Counted from the stretch's first letter, positions 26,968 through 36,630 are shown. The stretch: DNA of 64,000 nucleotides from Chloroflexota bacterium (GCA_016215025.1 JACRMI010000055.1:58523-122522), one strand, 5' to 3'. Translations and numbers: made by a program. Notes: a model not told the origin generated them from the letters alone.

Positions 26968-28134
26968 CTATCCCAACCGGTATCGCCATGGCGTATTATC
27001 GGCGATACCCAACAAATATCCTTTCACATCGGGATTGTTTGGATCGAGCGTCAAACGCGTCGTCACCACTTGCATGGGCGAATCTTCCAGCCACACAAAC
27101 GTCTTGCCCCCATTTGAACTGGAGAATACCCCCATGCCGCTCAGTGTCTTGCCGTCTGCTTCCGTCGTAGCCAGAGCGATATAGATTTGTTGATCGTTCG
27201 TCGGATCGATGGTCACCGCGGTTACCGTCAATTGAGTTGGCGTCTTTTTCCCAAATTGAACATGTTCCCAGCTTTTGCCGCCGTCCGCGCTTTTATACAA
27301 TCCAGAATTTTGCGTCGCCAGATAGATCAAATCCTGATTCGATCCAGCCGCAATCGAGTTGGGCGCGTCGGGCAAAGCACTCACACGCTGCCACGTCGCT
27401 CCATCGCGCGCGTACAAATCCGTCGTCGTTACCGCATAATATCGAAGCGGTTCAGAAGGCGTGGCGACGACATCATGGACTTGCGGCGACGGAATTCCCA
27501 AGTCGAATGCGACCTGAACCCTAAAAGCGTCTTTGGCAGCTTGCGCCGCCTGACGGACTTCGTCTTGTATTTCGTAAGTCAATAGTTGATCGATTCGGGG
27601 CAACACTTGCCAGGCGTCTAACTGGACGAGTGACCGAATCGCTTCGCGACGCACTTGCGCTTTGTCATCGCGCGTCGCGGCGATCAAATCTGGAATCGCA
27701 GACTTTTCATGCCGCATTCCTAACACTTGCGCCGCACCGGCTCGCACAGAGGAATCATTATCTTTGAGCGCGCGCATGAGCGCCGGAACCGCATTGGGCG
27801 ACGAAGCAGTTGCCAAAAGTTGCAAGGCAACATTTCGATGGGTTATCGGTTCGCCTTGACGAAACGCTTGGATCAATATTTGGAACGCCTCCGGCGAACC
27901 AATGAGCAATAATCGCTGCGCGGAATCTTGAAATCGCGCAAAATCCGATTGGTCTCCAACATTGGTGATTGCCCCCGGACTAACCGCGCGGCTCGTCGAA
28001 AAGACCAAAATGCCGATGAGAACAATTGCTGCAATACTCAGTCCAATTTCTATAATTCGGAGCCGGCGGCGCGAGGACGAACGTGAATGGGGCGGTTCCC
28101 AATGTGACTCGGGAACCGGATTGGTACTATGCAT
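26968..28134 (-). CDS. Membrane-anchored HEAT-repeat/BNR-repeat protein
   Basis: A 388-residue protein. A basic N-terminus and one membrane helix (about 27-46) anchor it. Residues about 60-200 are HEAT/Armadillo-like helical repeats (AVPALMRALKDNDSSVRAGA, AIPDLIAATRDDKAQVRREA). Residues about 210-385 are a beta-propeller-like part with sialidase-type Asp-box/BNR repeats (SADGGKSWEHV, SSNGGKTFVWL). It is probably extracytoplasmic, and the propeller is not necessarily an enzyme. A ribosome binding site (AGAGGTAAGGA) precedes the ATG. It is followed closely by a 28-residue hydrophobic protein. Confidence 0.85.
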   Translation of the reverse strand: MHSTNPVPESHWEPPHSRSSSRRRLRIIEIGLSIAAIVLIGILVFSTSRAVSPGAITNVGDQSDFARFQDSAQRLLLIGSPEAFQILIQAFRQGEPITHRNVALQLLATASSPNAVPALMRALKDNDSSVRAGAAQVLGMRHEKSAIPDLIAATRDDKAQVRREAIRSLVQLDAWQVLPRIDQLLTYEIQDEVRQAAQAAKDAFRVQVAFDLGIPSPQVHDVVATPSEPLRYYAVTTTDLYARDGATWQRVSALPDAPNSIAAGSNQDLIYLATQNSGLYKSADGGKSWEHVQFGKKTPTQLTVTAVTIDPTNDQQIYIALATTEADGKTLSGMGVFSSSNGGKTFVWLEDSPMQVVTTRLTLDPNNPDVKGYLLGIADNTPWRYRLG

Positions 28135-28366
28135 TCCTTACCTCTTGTAGATGAAGATGACGCGTGACGCATCACTCGTAAAACTATCATACAACGCAAG
28201 CCCTCCAGCGAATAGCGGAAAATATATTACAATAACGTCAAGGGATTACTTGATGGTTGTCACATTTTCGATGACAAGTGAAACTAAATTGCTCTCATGC
28301 CTCGATCGACCAATGTTACATCGATCCAACACAAGAGCTATTCGTTCACCTAACAGCCGGGTAAAA

Positions 28367-28825
28367 TCAACCCGGTCGATTTTGACGTACAACCGACCAT
28401 GCAGAAATGGCGGCGGAGCTGAGCGCAACTCCCATGAGATACAAACTGGGTAGGGTCACCGTAAAAATCTCTGCAAGACCGATGATTAAGATAAAGACGG
28501 ATGCAACGAAGCACAAGCCATAAAGATAATTACCGACCAATGGAACTTCGCCTTTAGGTTCCGCCGGCATACTAGCAAATGCCGCGCCCAAAAGAGAAAC
28601 TGCTTGACCCCCAAAAACCAGGAGCGCGCCGATATAATGATTTTGAGTATAAATACCCCAGACTCCTAAAATCGACGTGGCTAATCCCATTGCCCACAAT
28701 CCAAAGCCAAAGAATGCTCCGAGAGCATCTTTTTGCGAAAAACCGTTTGCCATGTTGACTGCCGCCTTTCGTGGCTTGACTAGAGTCGCTCGGGTGGTAA
28801 CTATATAGTCACGATTTTGAGTCAT
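28367..28825 (-). CDS. Four-helix membrane protein of unknown function
   Basis: A 152-residue protein with a polar N-terminus of about 32 residues, then four hydrophobic helices (about 35-55, 62-82, 95-118, 122-145). A short polar loop (SMPAEPKGEV) lies between the second and third. AAGGGGGAAGG lies immediately before the ATG at 28825; Met25 is an alternative start. It follows the YggT-like gene by 42 bases and probably shares its transcript. I recognise no family. Confidence 0.7.
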   Translation of the reverse strand: MTQNRDYIVTTRATLVKPRKAAVNMANGFSQKDALGAFFGFGLWAMGLATSILGVWGIYTQNHYIGALLVFGGQAVSLLGAAFASMPAEPKGEVPLVGNYLYGLCFVASVFILIIGLAEIFTVTLPSLYLMGVALSSAAISAWSVVRQNRPG

Positions 28826-28867
28826 CCTTCCCCCTTTCGATATACCTGACCTACTTTCCGATTTCTA

Positions 28868-29317
28868 CTATCGCAAGTCGCGCTCGCGATCAACCGTGCG
28901 AACTGAACGCACTCGCGATGGACCAAAGAGCAAGGAAACGAGTGCAGTAATGATCCAAAACAGAATAAAGTACGCCACCATCGCGACCAAGGTAGAGATT
29001 TCAAGCACCATTCCATTCGCTGCCGTTGGTGTAACCACCAAACCCCTAAAGGGCCACAAAAACACTTCGGTAAAGTTATAGACGAACGCCGCGAATACGC
29101 TTTGAGCATTAGCTGCAAACAGTTTCAAGACAAAACGTAATCCAAAGAGAACTTCCAAAATCCCATTGAGCAACCACAAGAAACTCGTGAGTCGATAGAC
29201 CGCCAGATTGCGTTCTGCGCCAACATCCTGAACCACCTGGGTCGTGCTTTCGACGCCAGTCCGTTCGACCGTGTGCACATCTTCACGCCGGTCAGTTTCA
29301 CGATTCGATAGAGCCAT
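28868..29317 (-). CDS. YggT-like membrane protein
   Basis: A 149-residue protein. The N-terminal 40 residues are charged. Two or three membrane segments follow, with the pattern LEVLFGLRFVLKLFAAN, FVYNFTEVFLWPFRGLV and a final helix, matching the YggT family by eye. The role of that family is poorly defined (cell envelope or division associated). GGAGG precedes the ATG. It sits between two other membrane-protein genes in the same orientation. Confidence 0.75.
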   Translation of the reverse strand: MALSNRETDRREDVHTVERTGVESTTQVVQDVGAERNLAVYRLTSFLWLLNGILEVLFGLRFVLKLFAANAQSVFAAFVYNFTEVFLWPFRGLVVTPTAANGMVLEISTLVAMVAYFILFWIITALVSLLFGPSRVRSVRTVDRERDLR

Positions 29318-29397
29318 ATGTCCTCCAGAAGAAGGTAGAGCAAATTTCCAATTTGCCTCAACGGTCGGAAACTTGCGCTACGGTTCTTGCTCCAAAC

Positions 29398-29553
29398 TTA
29401 TCGTCCAATCAAAATCAAGATGCCTGCAATGAGTGCCAAGAGAGGCAAGAGAATTCCTAATGAACCGAGCGAGGCAAAAGCTGTTAAACCCGTTAAGATG
29501 AGCCAGATGGCTAATAACAACATTCCAATACTCGTAGGCCAAGTCCGCCGCAT
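29398..29553 (-). CDS. Small membrane protein, 51 residues
   Basis: A short frame with a good ribosome binding site (GGTGGAG, 4 bases before the ATG). The product starts MRRTWPTSIGMLLLAIWLIL, has a second hydrophobic stretch LLPLLALIAGILILIG and ends GR, so two membrane helices. Similar small two-helix proteins with the ALIAGILILIGR end are frequent in bacteria, from memory. It starts 20 bases after the lone receiver gene stops, which suggests one transcript. Confidence 0.75.
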   Translation of the reverse strand: MRRTWPTSIGMLLLAIWLILTGLTAFASLGSLGILLPLLALIAGILILIGR

Positions 29554-29572
29554 TTATCTCCACCTCGCTGAG

Positions 29573-30040
29573 TTAACTGTCGCGCGACCGATAAACCATA
29601 GTCGTGTAGACCATCGCGTTGGTCGGTTCACCTGTATCGTCAATTCGTCCAGACGGTCTACCGTTCGACGATTCATTTGTCATGGCCAACTTTTGAATTA
29701 CCGGAACAAGATCATCGAATTCAATCGACTTGTCGAAGAAAAAGTCTGCCCCCGCCTCCAGACAACGCTTGCGATATTGCGGGTAGGGATAATTGGTCAG
29801 CATAATCACTTTGGGTGCAGGTTTTTCTCTTTCGATTTGCTCCAAAACATCGATCCCAGTTTCATGTCCAATTAATTGAATATCCAACAAAACAACATCC
29901 GGTTTGATCGCTCGAATCGAACTGATCGCCGTAGCGGCTCGATCTGCTTGTCCGACTATTTCAACGCCTTTTAGACCATACAACATTCCCGATAAACGTT
30001 CACGAATTTCGGGAGAGTCATCGACCAGGAAAACTTTCAT
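29573..30040 (-). CDS. Stand-alone receiver protein (PYPQYR type) with C-terminal tail
   Basis: A receiver domain (about residues 1-125) with LVDDSP, phospho-acceptor in DVVLLDIQL, Thr in VIMLTNYPYPQYRK and Lys in FFFDKSI, followed by a 30-residue polar tail. It is a paralog of 25110-25505. The start at 30040 (MKVFLVDD) fits the domain edge; an earlier frame start adds only 11 residues. It heads a row of small membrane-protein genes on the same strand, so it may be linked functionally to envelope stress. That link is inference. Confidence 0.88.
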   Translation of the reverse strand: MKVFLVDDSPEIRERLSGMLYGLKGVEIVGQADRAATAISSIRAIKPDVVLLDIQLIGHETGIDVLEQIEREKPAPKVIMLTNYPYPQYRKRCLEAGADFFFDKSIEFDDLVPVIQKLAMTNESSNGRPSGRIDDTGEPTNAMVYTTMVYRSRDS

Positions 30041-30181
30041 GGTTTTAACCTTGAGTGGAATTAGCTTACGCAAACTATTAGCTTAAACATACACCCCCGT
30101 TAACGCCTACGTAATCAGAAAAAGCACAAAGTTCCTGTAGGAAAGCTCACACTTGGTCTGTAGTTACCATTCCTACAAATT

Positions 30182-30228
30182 AAAAAAAAGCAAGAACGGT
30201 TTCCATGTTGTTATGGAAACCGTTCTTG
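30182..30228 (-). terminator. Rho-independent terminator for the glycosyltransferase unit
   Basis: On the minus strand the 16-base arms 30228-30213 and 30206-30191 (CAAGAACGGTTTCCAT) form a hairpin with a 6-base loop, followed by eight U (30189-30182). It lies about 190 bases past the glycosyltransferase stop, beyond a palindromic repeat. Confidence 0.8.
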
Positions 30229-30261
30229 TAATTCATGCTAAACAGCGTCATTTTTGGACAC

Positions 30262-30367
30262 TGTAGCATAGCTGCCAATTTGCTCACCGCAGAGTCGCAG
30301 AGAGCGCAGAGTTTCCAATTTTCGCAAAGCGTCTGCGTCTCTGCGCTCTCTGCGGCTGCCATGCTAC
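30262..30367. repeat. Palindromic element with TGTAGCATRGCWGCC ends
   Basis: The ends 30262-30276 and 30353-30367 are inverted repeats with two mismatches. The interior has CGCAGAGAGCGCAGAG matched by CTCTGCGCTCTCTGCG. It fills much of the gap 30041-30420 (380 bases), which otherwise holds only the terminator at 30182-30228. Confidence 0.7.
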
Positions 30368-30420
30368 ACTCACCATTTTGACAGATTTCTCACTTTGTTC
30401 GAAATGACAAGCCCTCTCAT

Positions 30421-31638
30421 CTAGTCATTCAAAAGTGGTTCGATTTTGTGTTTAAAAATTTGCTCCCAGCGATATTCTGAAATTACGCGCCGTTTCATTT
30501 GATAAACGGAATCCTTCCGAAACCAATCGGCCATTCGGTCGGCAATGCTCGCGGCGCTCTCCTGCGACGAAAAATAATTTGGATACATTTGTCCGGTCTC
30601 GCGGAAAGGCGGCAGATCGGCGCAAAAAATCGGCAGACGATTCATTCCAGCTTCCAATATCGGAATGCCAAAACCTTCGCGCTCACTCGGAAACAACAAA
30701 CCATCCGACAAAAGATACAAATCACGCATTTCTGATGCATCAACTGTTCCAAACTCATAAAGAAAAATTACCGCATCGGCAATCCCCAACGACTTGCGCA
30801 ACTCGAATAGCTGCTCAAGGTATGCTGCGTTCGTTGGATTGTGCGGACCCGGCGGACCAGTGACGACCAATTTCGGTTTACAACCGCGTTGAATCAGCTC
30901 GGCGACAATCGTCATCGCCCGCTCGATGTTCTTGCGGCGGGTGACGCGCGCGGGCAAGAGCAGCAACGGTGCGGCCTCCATCAATTTCAATTGTTCCACC
31001 CAAGCTTGCGTTTTCTTCGATATGCCAAGAAATTCAAATGGGTCGATACCAGCGGGGACGACGGCGATTTTGTCGTTAACTGCACCCCACAAATTTTCCA
31101 GTGCTTGCTTGCGCGCTTGCGACACAACCACATAGGTCACATTTTTCCAAGGCTGTTTGAGCAATTCCCACGGCAACCCAGGATGAAGGTCTGCCGCGTA
31201 CTGCGGGTCTTCCCAGGCAAAGTCATGACACCAGGCAATCAATCGAACATGCTGCGCATCGTTCAAATTTTTCAACGCAACGGTGAGCGCAAGATTTTTG
31301 TGAAGCGACAAAGCGTTGTGAACAATTAGCACGTCGGTCCGCCCAAGCGCCGCCTCAAGGCGACGTGTCAACTGCTCCACCAACGGATAGAATTTTTTAC
31401 TCACCCCTCCATGTGCCAGTTCTTCATTCACTCTCAGAACGCGCGGCGACTTGGAATCGATGCAGGGAATTAATCGGAGAGGGATCCGCCGATCAAAACG
31501 TTTGCCGCGCCCGGCAATCACTTGGACCGGATAATCATGGTCTGCCAAGAGACGAGCGTGCGCAGCGATTGTCGTCTCTACTCCGCCGATGGTTGGCGGA
31601 GCAGCATAATGCAACAACGCGATTCGAGGTTTGTTCAT
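30421..31638 (-). CDS. Glycosyltransferase family 4 protein
   Basis: A 405-residue GT-B fold glycosyltransferase. The N-terminal half has the glycine turn IGGVETT. The C-terminal half has the donor-site motif SEREGFGIPILEAG (E-x7-E), VTRRKNIERA and VVTGPPG. Enzymes of this type transfer sugars from nucleotide donors to cell-envelope polysaccharides or lipids. The substrate is unknown. No strong ribosome binding site precedes the ATG. It is a single-gene unit with a terminator at 30182-30228 and is divergent from the kinase gene at 31946. Confidence 0.9.
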   Translation of the reverse strand: MNKPRIALLHYAAPPTIGGVETTIAAHARLLADHDYPVQVIAGRGKRFDRRIPLRLIPCIDSKSPRVLRVNEELAHGGVSKKFYPLVEQLTRRLEAALGRTDVLIVHNALSLHKNLALTVALKNLNDAQHVRLIAWCHDFAWEDPQYAADLHPGLPWELLKQPWKNVTYVVVSQARKQALENLWGAVNDKIAVVPAGIDPFEFLGISKKTQAWVEQLKLMEAAPLLLLPARVTRRKNIERAMTIVAELIQRGCKPKLVVTGPPGPHNPTNAAYLEQLFELRKSLGIADAVIFLYEFGTVDASEMRDLYLLSDGLLFPSEREGFGIPILEAGMNRLPIFCADLPPFRETGQMYPNYFSSQESAASIADRMADWFRKDSVYQMKRRVISEYRWEQIFKHKIEPLLND

Positions 31639-31866
31639 CTGGTTAACTACCTAATAAATCGTCAACACCGTAGACACGCTTTCAATCTAATCAATCGCAC
31701 GGTCTATGAATATTACGTCATAAACGAAAAAGAAGGCTGTCGTAATTTATACGACAAGAGAATTAGGCAAAACAACTAAAGACAGCTTTAGCATCTTGGA
31801 GTAGATTTATCACGAAAAAAAATTCTGCCCCGTTTTAATGAGGAGACAATTTTACGAACTACCCCG

Positions 31867-31895
31867 TTTACACAGCATAGCGACTAGACTATAAT
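31867..31895 (+). promoter_or_regulatory. Sigma70-type promoter of the kinase/regulator operon
   Basis: TTTACA (31867-31872), 17-base spacer, TATAAT (31890-31895). Predicted leader about 44 bases to the ATG at 31946. It lies in the 307-base divergent gap 31639-31945, which has no other clear feature. Confidence 0.7.
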
Positions 31896-31945
31896 TCGAT
31901 CCTAAATTGCAGACACAGGTATTATACAGGAAATTGGGAGAACGC

Positions 31946-34900
31946 ATGAAGCAAGTAAGAATAGCCGCTTGGCAAGCATATGGGATCGCAATTTTGACCA
32001 GTGCTGCTGCCATTCTGCTTACGACAATCACTGGCTTGGGCACTGCCAGTCCCTCGCTGTTGCCGATTGCGGCGATTTTGATCAGCGCCTGGTTTGGCGG
32101 CTTAGGTCCAGGGCTGCTCGCCACCATTCTCGGTTTGTTCGCCAGCATGTACTTTTCGACCGGTCAAATACTGCCATCGCAAACGCTCATGCTGAATGAC
32201 GCCGTTCGATTCTTGATTTTTGCCATTGTCGCGGTGTTTATCGTTTGGCTTGCCGTCATCCGCAAAGAGACCGAAGAACGCTTACGCGAACAGCGTGGAC
32301 TGCTCCGTGTGACCTTGTCTAGCATCGGCGATGCCATCATTGCGACAGACGAAAATGGACTGACGACATTCATGAATCCGGTGGCTCAGGAATTGACCGG
32401 CTGCAAGCTGGAAGATGCTTTAGGCAAACCACTCAACTATTGTTTTAATATTCTCGATGAGACCACCGAAAAGCCGATTCAAGATCCGGTGCAGCATGTG
32501 CTGTCAAAAGGCAGCCCTAATGGACTGGGTCCACATAGCATTCTCCTATCGAAAGATGGCAAACGAATTACGATCGACGACAGCGCCGCGCCGATTCGCG
32601 ATGAGAATGGAAGACTGGTCGGCGCGATTTTTGTCTTCCGCGATATTACCGAACGGCGGCGCGCGCAGCAAGAATTGCAAGAAAGCGAAGAGCGCTATCG
32701 CACCTTGACCGAAGGCGCATCCGATGCGATCATTACCATCGATCAGGACTTGAAAATCACCGTCGCGAATCGCGCCGCTAAAAAGATTTTTGGCTACACG
32801 GTTTCCGAAATGCTAGGACAGGAACTGACGATGTTGTTGGAGCCGTCGGAACGGGAAGCCAAGGCCAAAGCCATCCGAGAACAGCTAACCACCTTGAGAA
32901 AGCAAGTCGTCTGGGATGGAATTCAGGTCAACGGATTGCGCAAAGACGGCAGGATCATTCCGCTTGAGATTTCGCTCGGCAAATTCTTGCGCCATGGCAA
33001 AATCTATTTTACCGGAACCGTCCGCGACATTACCGAAAGAAAAGATGCCGAAAAACGCCAAGCAGCGCAGTATGCCGTCACTCGGTCTTTGGCAGACTCG
33101 GATACGTTGAGTGAAGCTGCACCAAAACTGTTGCAGGCAATTTGCGAAAGCACCGGCTGGCAGGCAGGTGTGCTTTGGTACATCGATCGCGAAGCCGAGA
33201 TATTGCGCTGTGTCGACGTGTGGCATTTGCCGGAGCTTCAAATCGAAGACTTTGAAAAACTGACGCGCGAAATGTTGTTCCCGCCGGGGGTTGGACTTCC
33301 TGGGCGCGTGTGGTCGAGCGCTAATTCGGTTTGGGTTACGGATATTGAGCAAGATACTAATTTTACACGCACCAAAGTAGCATTGAAAGGCAATCTACAT
33401 AGCGCGTTTGGTTTTCCGATTTTATCCGACTTGGAATTTACCGGCGTGCTCGAATTCTTCAGCCAGGATTATCGCACCGTCGATCCAACATTTATCGAAT
33501 TGCTAGGAGCGCTGGGCAGCCAGATCGGTCAGTTCATCGAACGCAAGAAAACAGAAGACGCGCTCAAACTATCGCGCGAGCAACAAGCCATCATCCTCCA
33601 AGGCGTTGCCGATGGCATCACCGCGCAAAATCCAAAAGGTGATTTGATTTTTGCGAATGATGCGGCAGCGCAATTGCTGGGTTATTCATCACCCGATGAC
33701 TTGATTCATACGCCCACCCGTGAAATAACCAAAGAGTATCAGGTGATGGACGAGCAGGGCAATCCATTTCCCCTGGAGCGCCTACCTGGACGATTGGCAT
33801 TGCAAGGTTTATCGCCTAAACCTGTCGTCACTCGATTTCGCCGTCTAAAGACGGAAGAAGAACGATGGTCCCTGGTCAATGCTGCGCCGGTCCGGGACGA
33901 ACAAGGCAATGTTCTATTTGCCGTCAGCATTTTTCACGATATCACGGAACAGCGGCGCGCCGAGGAAAACATGTCCCGACTCGCGGCGATTGTCGAATCA
34001 TCGCAAGATGCGATCATGAGCAAGTCGCTGGATGGCATCTTGTTGAGTTGGAATCCCGGTGCCACACGGTTGTTAGGTTATACCGCCGAAGAGATGATCG
34101 GCAACTCGGTCAAGGCGCTCTACCCCCCAGGTAATGACGATGAATATCAGGAAATCATGGGACGCCTCAAGCGCGGCCAAGCCACACCTTTGCACGATAC
34201 AATCCGCCGCCGCAAAGATGGTTCGCAAGTCAATGTGTCCGTCAGTATTTCGCCGATCAAAGATGCCGACGGCAACACCATTGCGGCTTCGACGATCATG
34301 CGCGACATTACCGAACACAAACATGCCGAAGACACCCAGCGTTTTTTGTCCGAAGCCAGCCGCGCTTTGAACTCGTCTCTGAATTACGAAGAAACGCTCC
34401 GCAGCGTGGCCTATGCGGCGGTCCCAACCATCGCCGATTGGTGCGTCGTTCACATCGTCACCGAAAGTGATCTGGAGCGCGTGGTTGTGGCGCATAATGA
34501 TCCCGCCAAGGTCGCGCTGGCCGAAGAAATCCAACGGCTCTATCCGCCCGATCCGCAAGCACCGATTGGAGTGCATCACGTGATTCAGACCGGTCAAACC
34601 GAGTATGCGTTCGACATTACTCCCGAGCAGATTGCCGCTGGCGCGCGCGATGCTCGTCACTTGAAAATGGTTCTTGACATCGGAGTTCAATCGTATGTAA
34701 TTTCTCCGCTCATAGCACGCGGACGAACACTCGGAGCGATCTCGTTCGTCATGTCGGATCCCGGTCGCCGCTTTGGTCCCAGCGATGTTGCGCTCTTTGA
34801 CGAAGTCGCCCGTCGCGCCGCGCTCTCCGTCGATAATGCGCGCCTCTATCGGGAAGCGCAGCAATTGAACGAGGAATTGGAAAAACGCGTCATCGCGCGT

Positions 34901-35626
34901 ACGATTGAAATTCAAAATACGAACCGTGAGCTTCAGGTGCAAATCGCCGAACGGATGCAAGCGGCCGAACAATTGCGGATGCTCTCAGCGCATCTGCAAT
35001 CCGCGCGCGAAGAAGAGCGCATACGCATCGCGCGCGAAATCCACGATCAGTTGGGACAATCACTTACTGCCATCAAAATCGACTTGTCGCTTTTCAGCAA
35101 ACGATTGGGCGACCAAGAAGTTTCGCTCAATCGCGAATCGCTCGTCCAAGAACTTTATGCCATCGTCAAACTGATCGATCAGACGATCCAGGAAATGCGT
35201 CACATCATTCAAGAATTGCGTCCCGAAATTCTCGATCACCTGGGTCTGAACGCAGCGATTGAATGGCAAGTCCAAGACTTTCAATCACGAACCGGCATCG
35301 CCTGTCGCTATGACTTGAGTATCGACGACAGTGAACTCGATTTGGATCGCGCGACAGCCTTCTTTCGTATCTTGCAAGAGAGTCTGACAAATGTGGCGCG
35401 CCATTCGGGTGCAACGGCGGTGAACATTCAGATGCGCGGCGAATCGAATGCAATGGTATTGGAAGTCAAAGACAATGGCAAAGGAATGCCCACTACCCAA
35501 ATAATAACGGGCAAATCCTTTGGCATCCTCGGAATGCGCGAACGCGTCCTTACATTCGGAGGCAAAGTCGAAGTGCAAAGTGCGCCGGGACAAGGCACGG
35601 TTGTGACCGCGCTCATTCCGACGTAG
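31946..35626 (+). CDS. Membrane PAS/GAF histidine kinase (HisKA_3 type) with DUF4118-like anchor
   Basis: A 1226-residue sensor kinase. About four close-spaced membrane helices (residues 5-110, WFGGLGPGLLATILGLFASM region) match the KdpD/DUF4118 anchor. Two PAS domains (about 120-370), a GAF (about 390-535), two more PAS (about 550-800) and a second GAF (about 815-975) follow. Then come a coiled coil, HisKA_3 with the acceptor His in AREIHDQLGQSLTAIKIDL, and HATPase_c (DNGKGM, SFGILGMRERV). The start at 31946 has GGGAG five bases before it; the longer frame begins at a TTG in the leader. The next gene, 41 bases on, is its NarL regulator. Confidence 0.93.
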   Translation: MKQVRIAAWQAYGIAILTSAAAILLTTITGLGTASPSLLPIAAILISAWFGGLGPGLLATILGLFASMYFSTGQILPSQTLMLNDAVRFLIFAIVAVFIVWLAVIRKETEERLREQRGLLRVTLSSIGDAIIATDENGLTTFMNPVAQELTGCKLEDALGKPLNYCFNILDETTEKPIQDPVQHVLSKGSPNGLGPHSILLSKDGKRITIDDSAAPIRDENGRLVGAIFVFRDITERRRAQQELQESEERYRTLTEGASDAIITIDQDLKITVANRAAKKIFGYTVSEMLGQELTMLLEPSEREAKAKAIREQLTTLRKQVVWDGIQVNGLRKDGRIIPLEISLGKFLRHGKIYFTGTVRDITERKDAEKRQAAQYAVTRSLADSDTLSEAAPKLLQAICESTGWQAGVLWYIDREAEILRCVDVWHLPELQIEDFEKLTREMLFPPGVGLPGRVWSSANSVWVTDIEQDTNFTRTKVALKGNLHSAFGFPILSDLEFTGVLEFFSQDYRTVDPTFIELLGALGSQIGQFIERKKTEDALKLSREQQAIILQGVADGITAQNPKGDLIFANDAAAQLLGYSSPDDLIHTPTREITKEYQVMDEQGNPFPLERLPGRLALQGLSPKPVVTRFRRLKTEEERWSLVNAAPVRDEQGNVLFAVSIFHDITEQRRAEENMSRLAAIVESSQDAIMSKSLDGILLSWNPGATRLLGYTAEEMIGNSVKALYPPGNDDEYQEIMGRLKRGQATPLHDTIRRRKDGSQVNVSVSISPIKDADGNTIAASTIMRDITEHKHAEDTQRFLSEASRALNSSLNYEETLRSVAYAAVPTIADWCVVHIVTESDLERVVVAHNDPAKVALAEEIQRLYPPDPQAPIGVHHVIQTGQTEYAFDITPEQIAAGARDARHLKMVLDIGVQSYVISPLIARGRTLGAISFVMSDPGRRFGPSDVALFDEVARRAALSVDNARLYREAQQLNEELEKRVIARTIEIQNTNRELQVQIAERMQAAEQLRMLSAHLQSAREEERIRIAREIHDQLGQSLTAIKIDLSLFSKRLGDQEVSLNRESLVQELYAIVKLIDQTIQEMRHIIQELRPEILDHLGLNAAIEWQVQDFQSRTGIACRYDLSIDDSELDLDRATAFFRILQESLTNVARHSGATAVNIQMRGESNAMVLEVKDNGKGMPTTQIITGKSFGILGMRERVLTFGGKVEVQSAPGQGTVVTALIPT

Positions 35627-35667
35627 ACGCAAGATGAAAACTTGCGCCTCTCTTTCAAGGGAATTCT

Positions 35668-36300
35668 ATGATTAACATTTTGATCGCGGATGACCATGAA
35701 CTGATTCGCGAAGGTCTGAAAAAAATTCTAAAAAAAGAACCGGACATGCAAATCCTCGGCGAGGCACATGACGCCGCGCAAATTTTCGAGCAGGTCAAGA
35801 ACAAGAATCTGAATATTGTGTTGCTGGATATTTCGATGCCGGGCTTGAGCGGTCTGGATGTCTTGACCGAATTGCGCCAAAAGTATCCCGAACTCCCCGT
35901 GCTGATTCTAAGCATGCATCCTGAAGACCGCTTTGCCGTGCGCGCGCTCAAAGCAGGCGCGGGCGGCTATGTCACTAAAGATAGCGCCGTCAGCGAACTT
36001 GTCGAAGCGATTCGCAAAGTAGTCTCTGGAGGCAAGTACGTGAGCGTGCGTCTCGCCGAGCGCCTCGCCGACGAACTCGAACGTCATACCGAAAAACCGC
36101 TGCACGAAACATTGTCGGACCGCGAGTTTCAAATCATGCGCATGATTTCGGCGGGGACCAAGACCAGCGATATTGCCAAGCAATTATCGTTGAGCATTAG
36201 TACGGTCAATACGTATCGTATGCGCATCTTGGAAAAAATGAAGATGGCAACTAACGCCGAACTCACTCGTTATGCGGTCGAAAATCATCTGATCGAATGA
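35668..36300 (+). CDS. NarL/FixJ-family response regulator, partner of the kinase at 31946
   Basis: A 210-residue receiver plus LuxR HTH. It has IADDHE, phospho-acceptor in NIVLLDISMP, Ser in LILSMHP, Lys in GYVTKDS, and an HTH (LSDREFQIMRMISAGTKTSD, LSISTVNTYRMRILEKM). It starts 41 bases after the kinase and should be translated from the same mRNA. Its closest relative in the window is 24329-24955. Confidence 0.94.
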   Translation: MINILIADDHELIREGLKKILKKEPDMQILGEAHDAAQIFEQVKNKNLNIVLLDISMPGLSGLDVLTELRQKYPELPVLILSMHPEDRFAVRALKAGAGGYVTKDSAVSELVEAIRKVVSGGKYVSVRLAERLADELERHTEKPLHETLSDREFQIMRMISAGTKTSDIAKQLSLSISTVNTYRMRILEKMKMATNAELTRYAVENHLIE

Positions 36301-36514
36301 AAAACATCGTTCACGCGCTCTCCTCAATTTGCGGCAACGCTGGTGCGGATATAGCGTGATCCGCATGAACATTGGCCTAAAAATTCCCTGTCATAAAAAA
36401 CACGACAAACTGCACGTTCTATTTCTACATATTTTCGCCACGTTTGCCTATTCCCATCCGACGTATCGCGCAGTATATACTGAACACGGGCACAAACTGC
36501 GCTTTTTGAAATCA

Positions 36515-36624
36515 GGACTTTCGCTTGTCATTCTGAGCGAAGCGAAGAATCTCTGGTTTCAGGGGTAGAGACCCTTCGCTAACGCTCAGGGTGACACGAA
36601 AACGGACACTTGAGCGAAAGTCCT
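36515..36624. repeat. Dispersed palindromic repeat with AGGACTTTCGCT ends
   Basis: The outer ends AGGACTTTCGCT (36515) and AGCGAAAGTCCT (ending 36624) are exact complements. The inner arms are GTCATTCTGAGCGAAGCGAA and CGCTCAGGGTGAC. It lies in the gene-free stretch 36301-36866 (566 bases). Confidence 0.85.
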
Positions 36625-36630
36625 GGAAAT

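Noticed and set aside
28246..28428. Minus-strand ORF of 60 codons after the four-helix membrane protein
   Set aside because: It overlaps the real gene's end, has no ribosome binding site and no recognisable composition.
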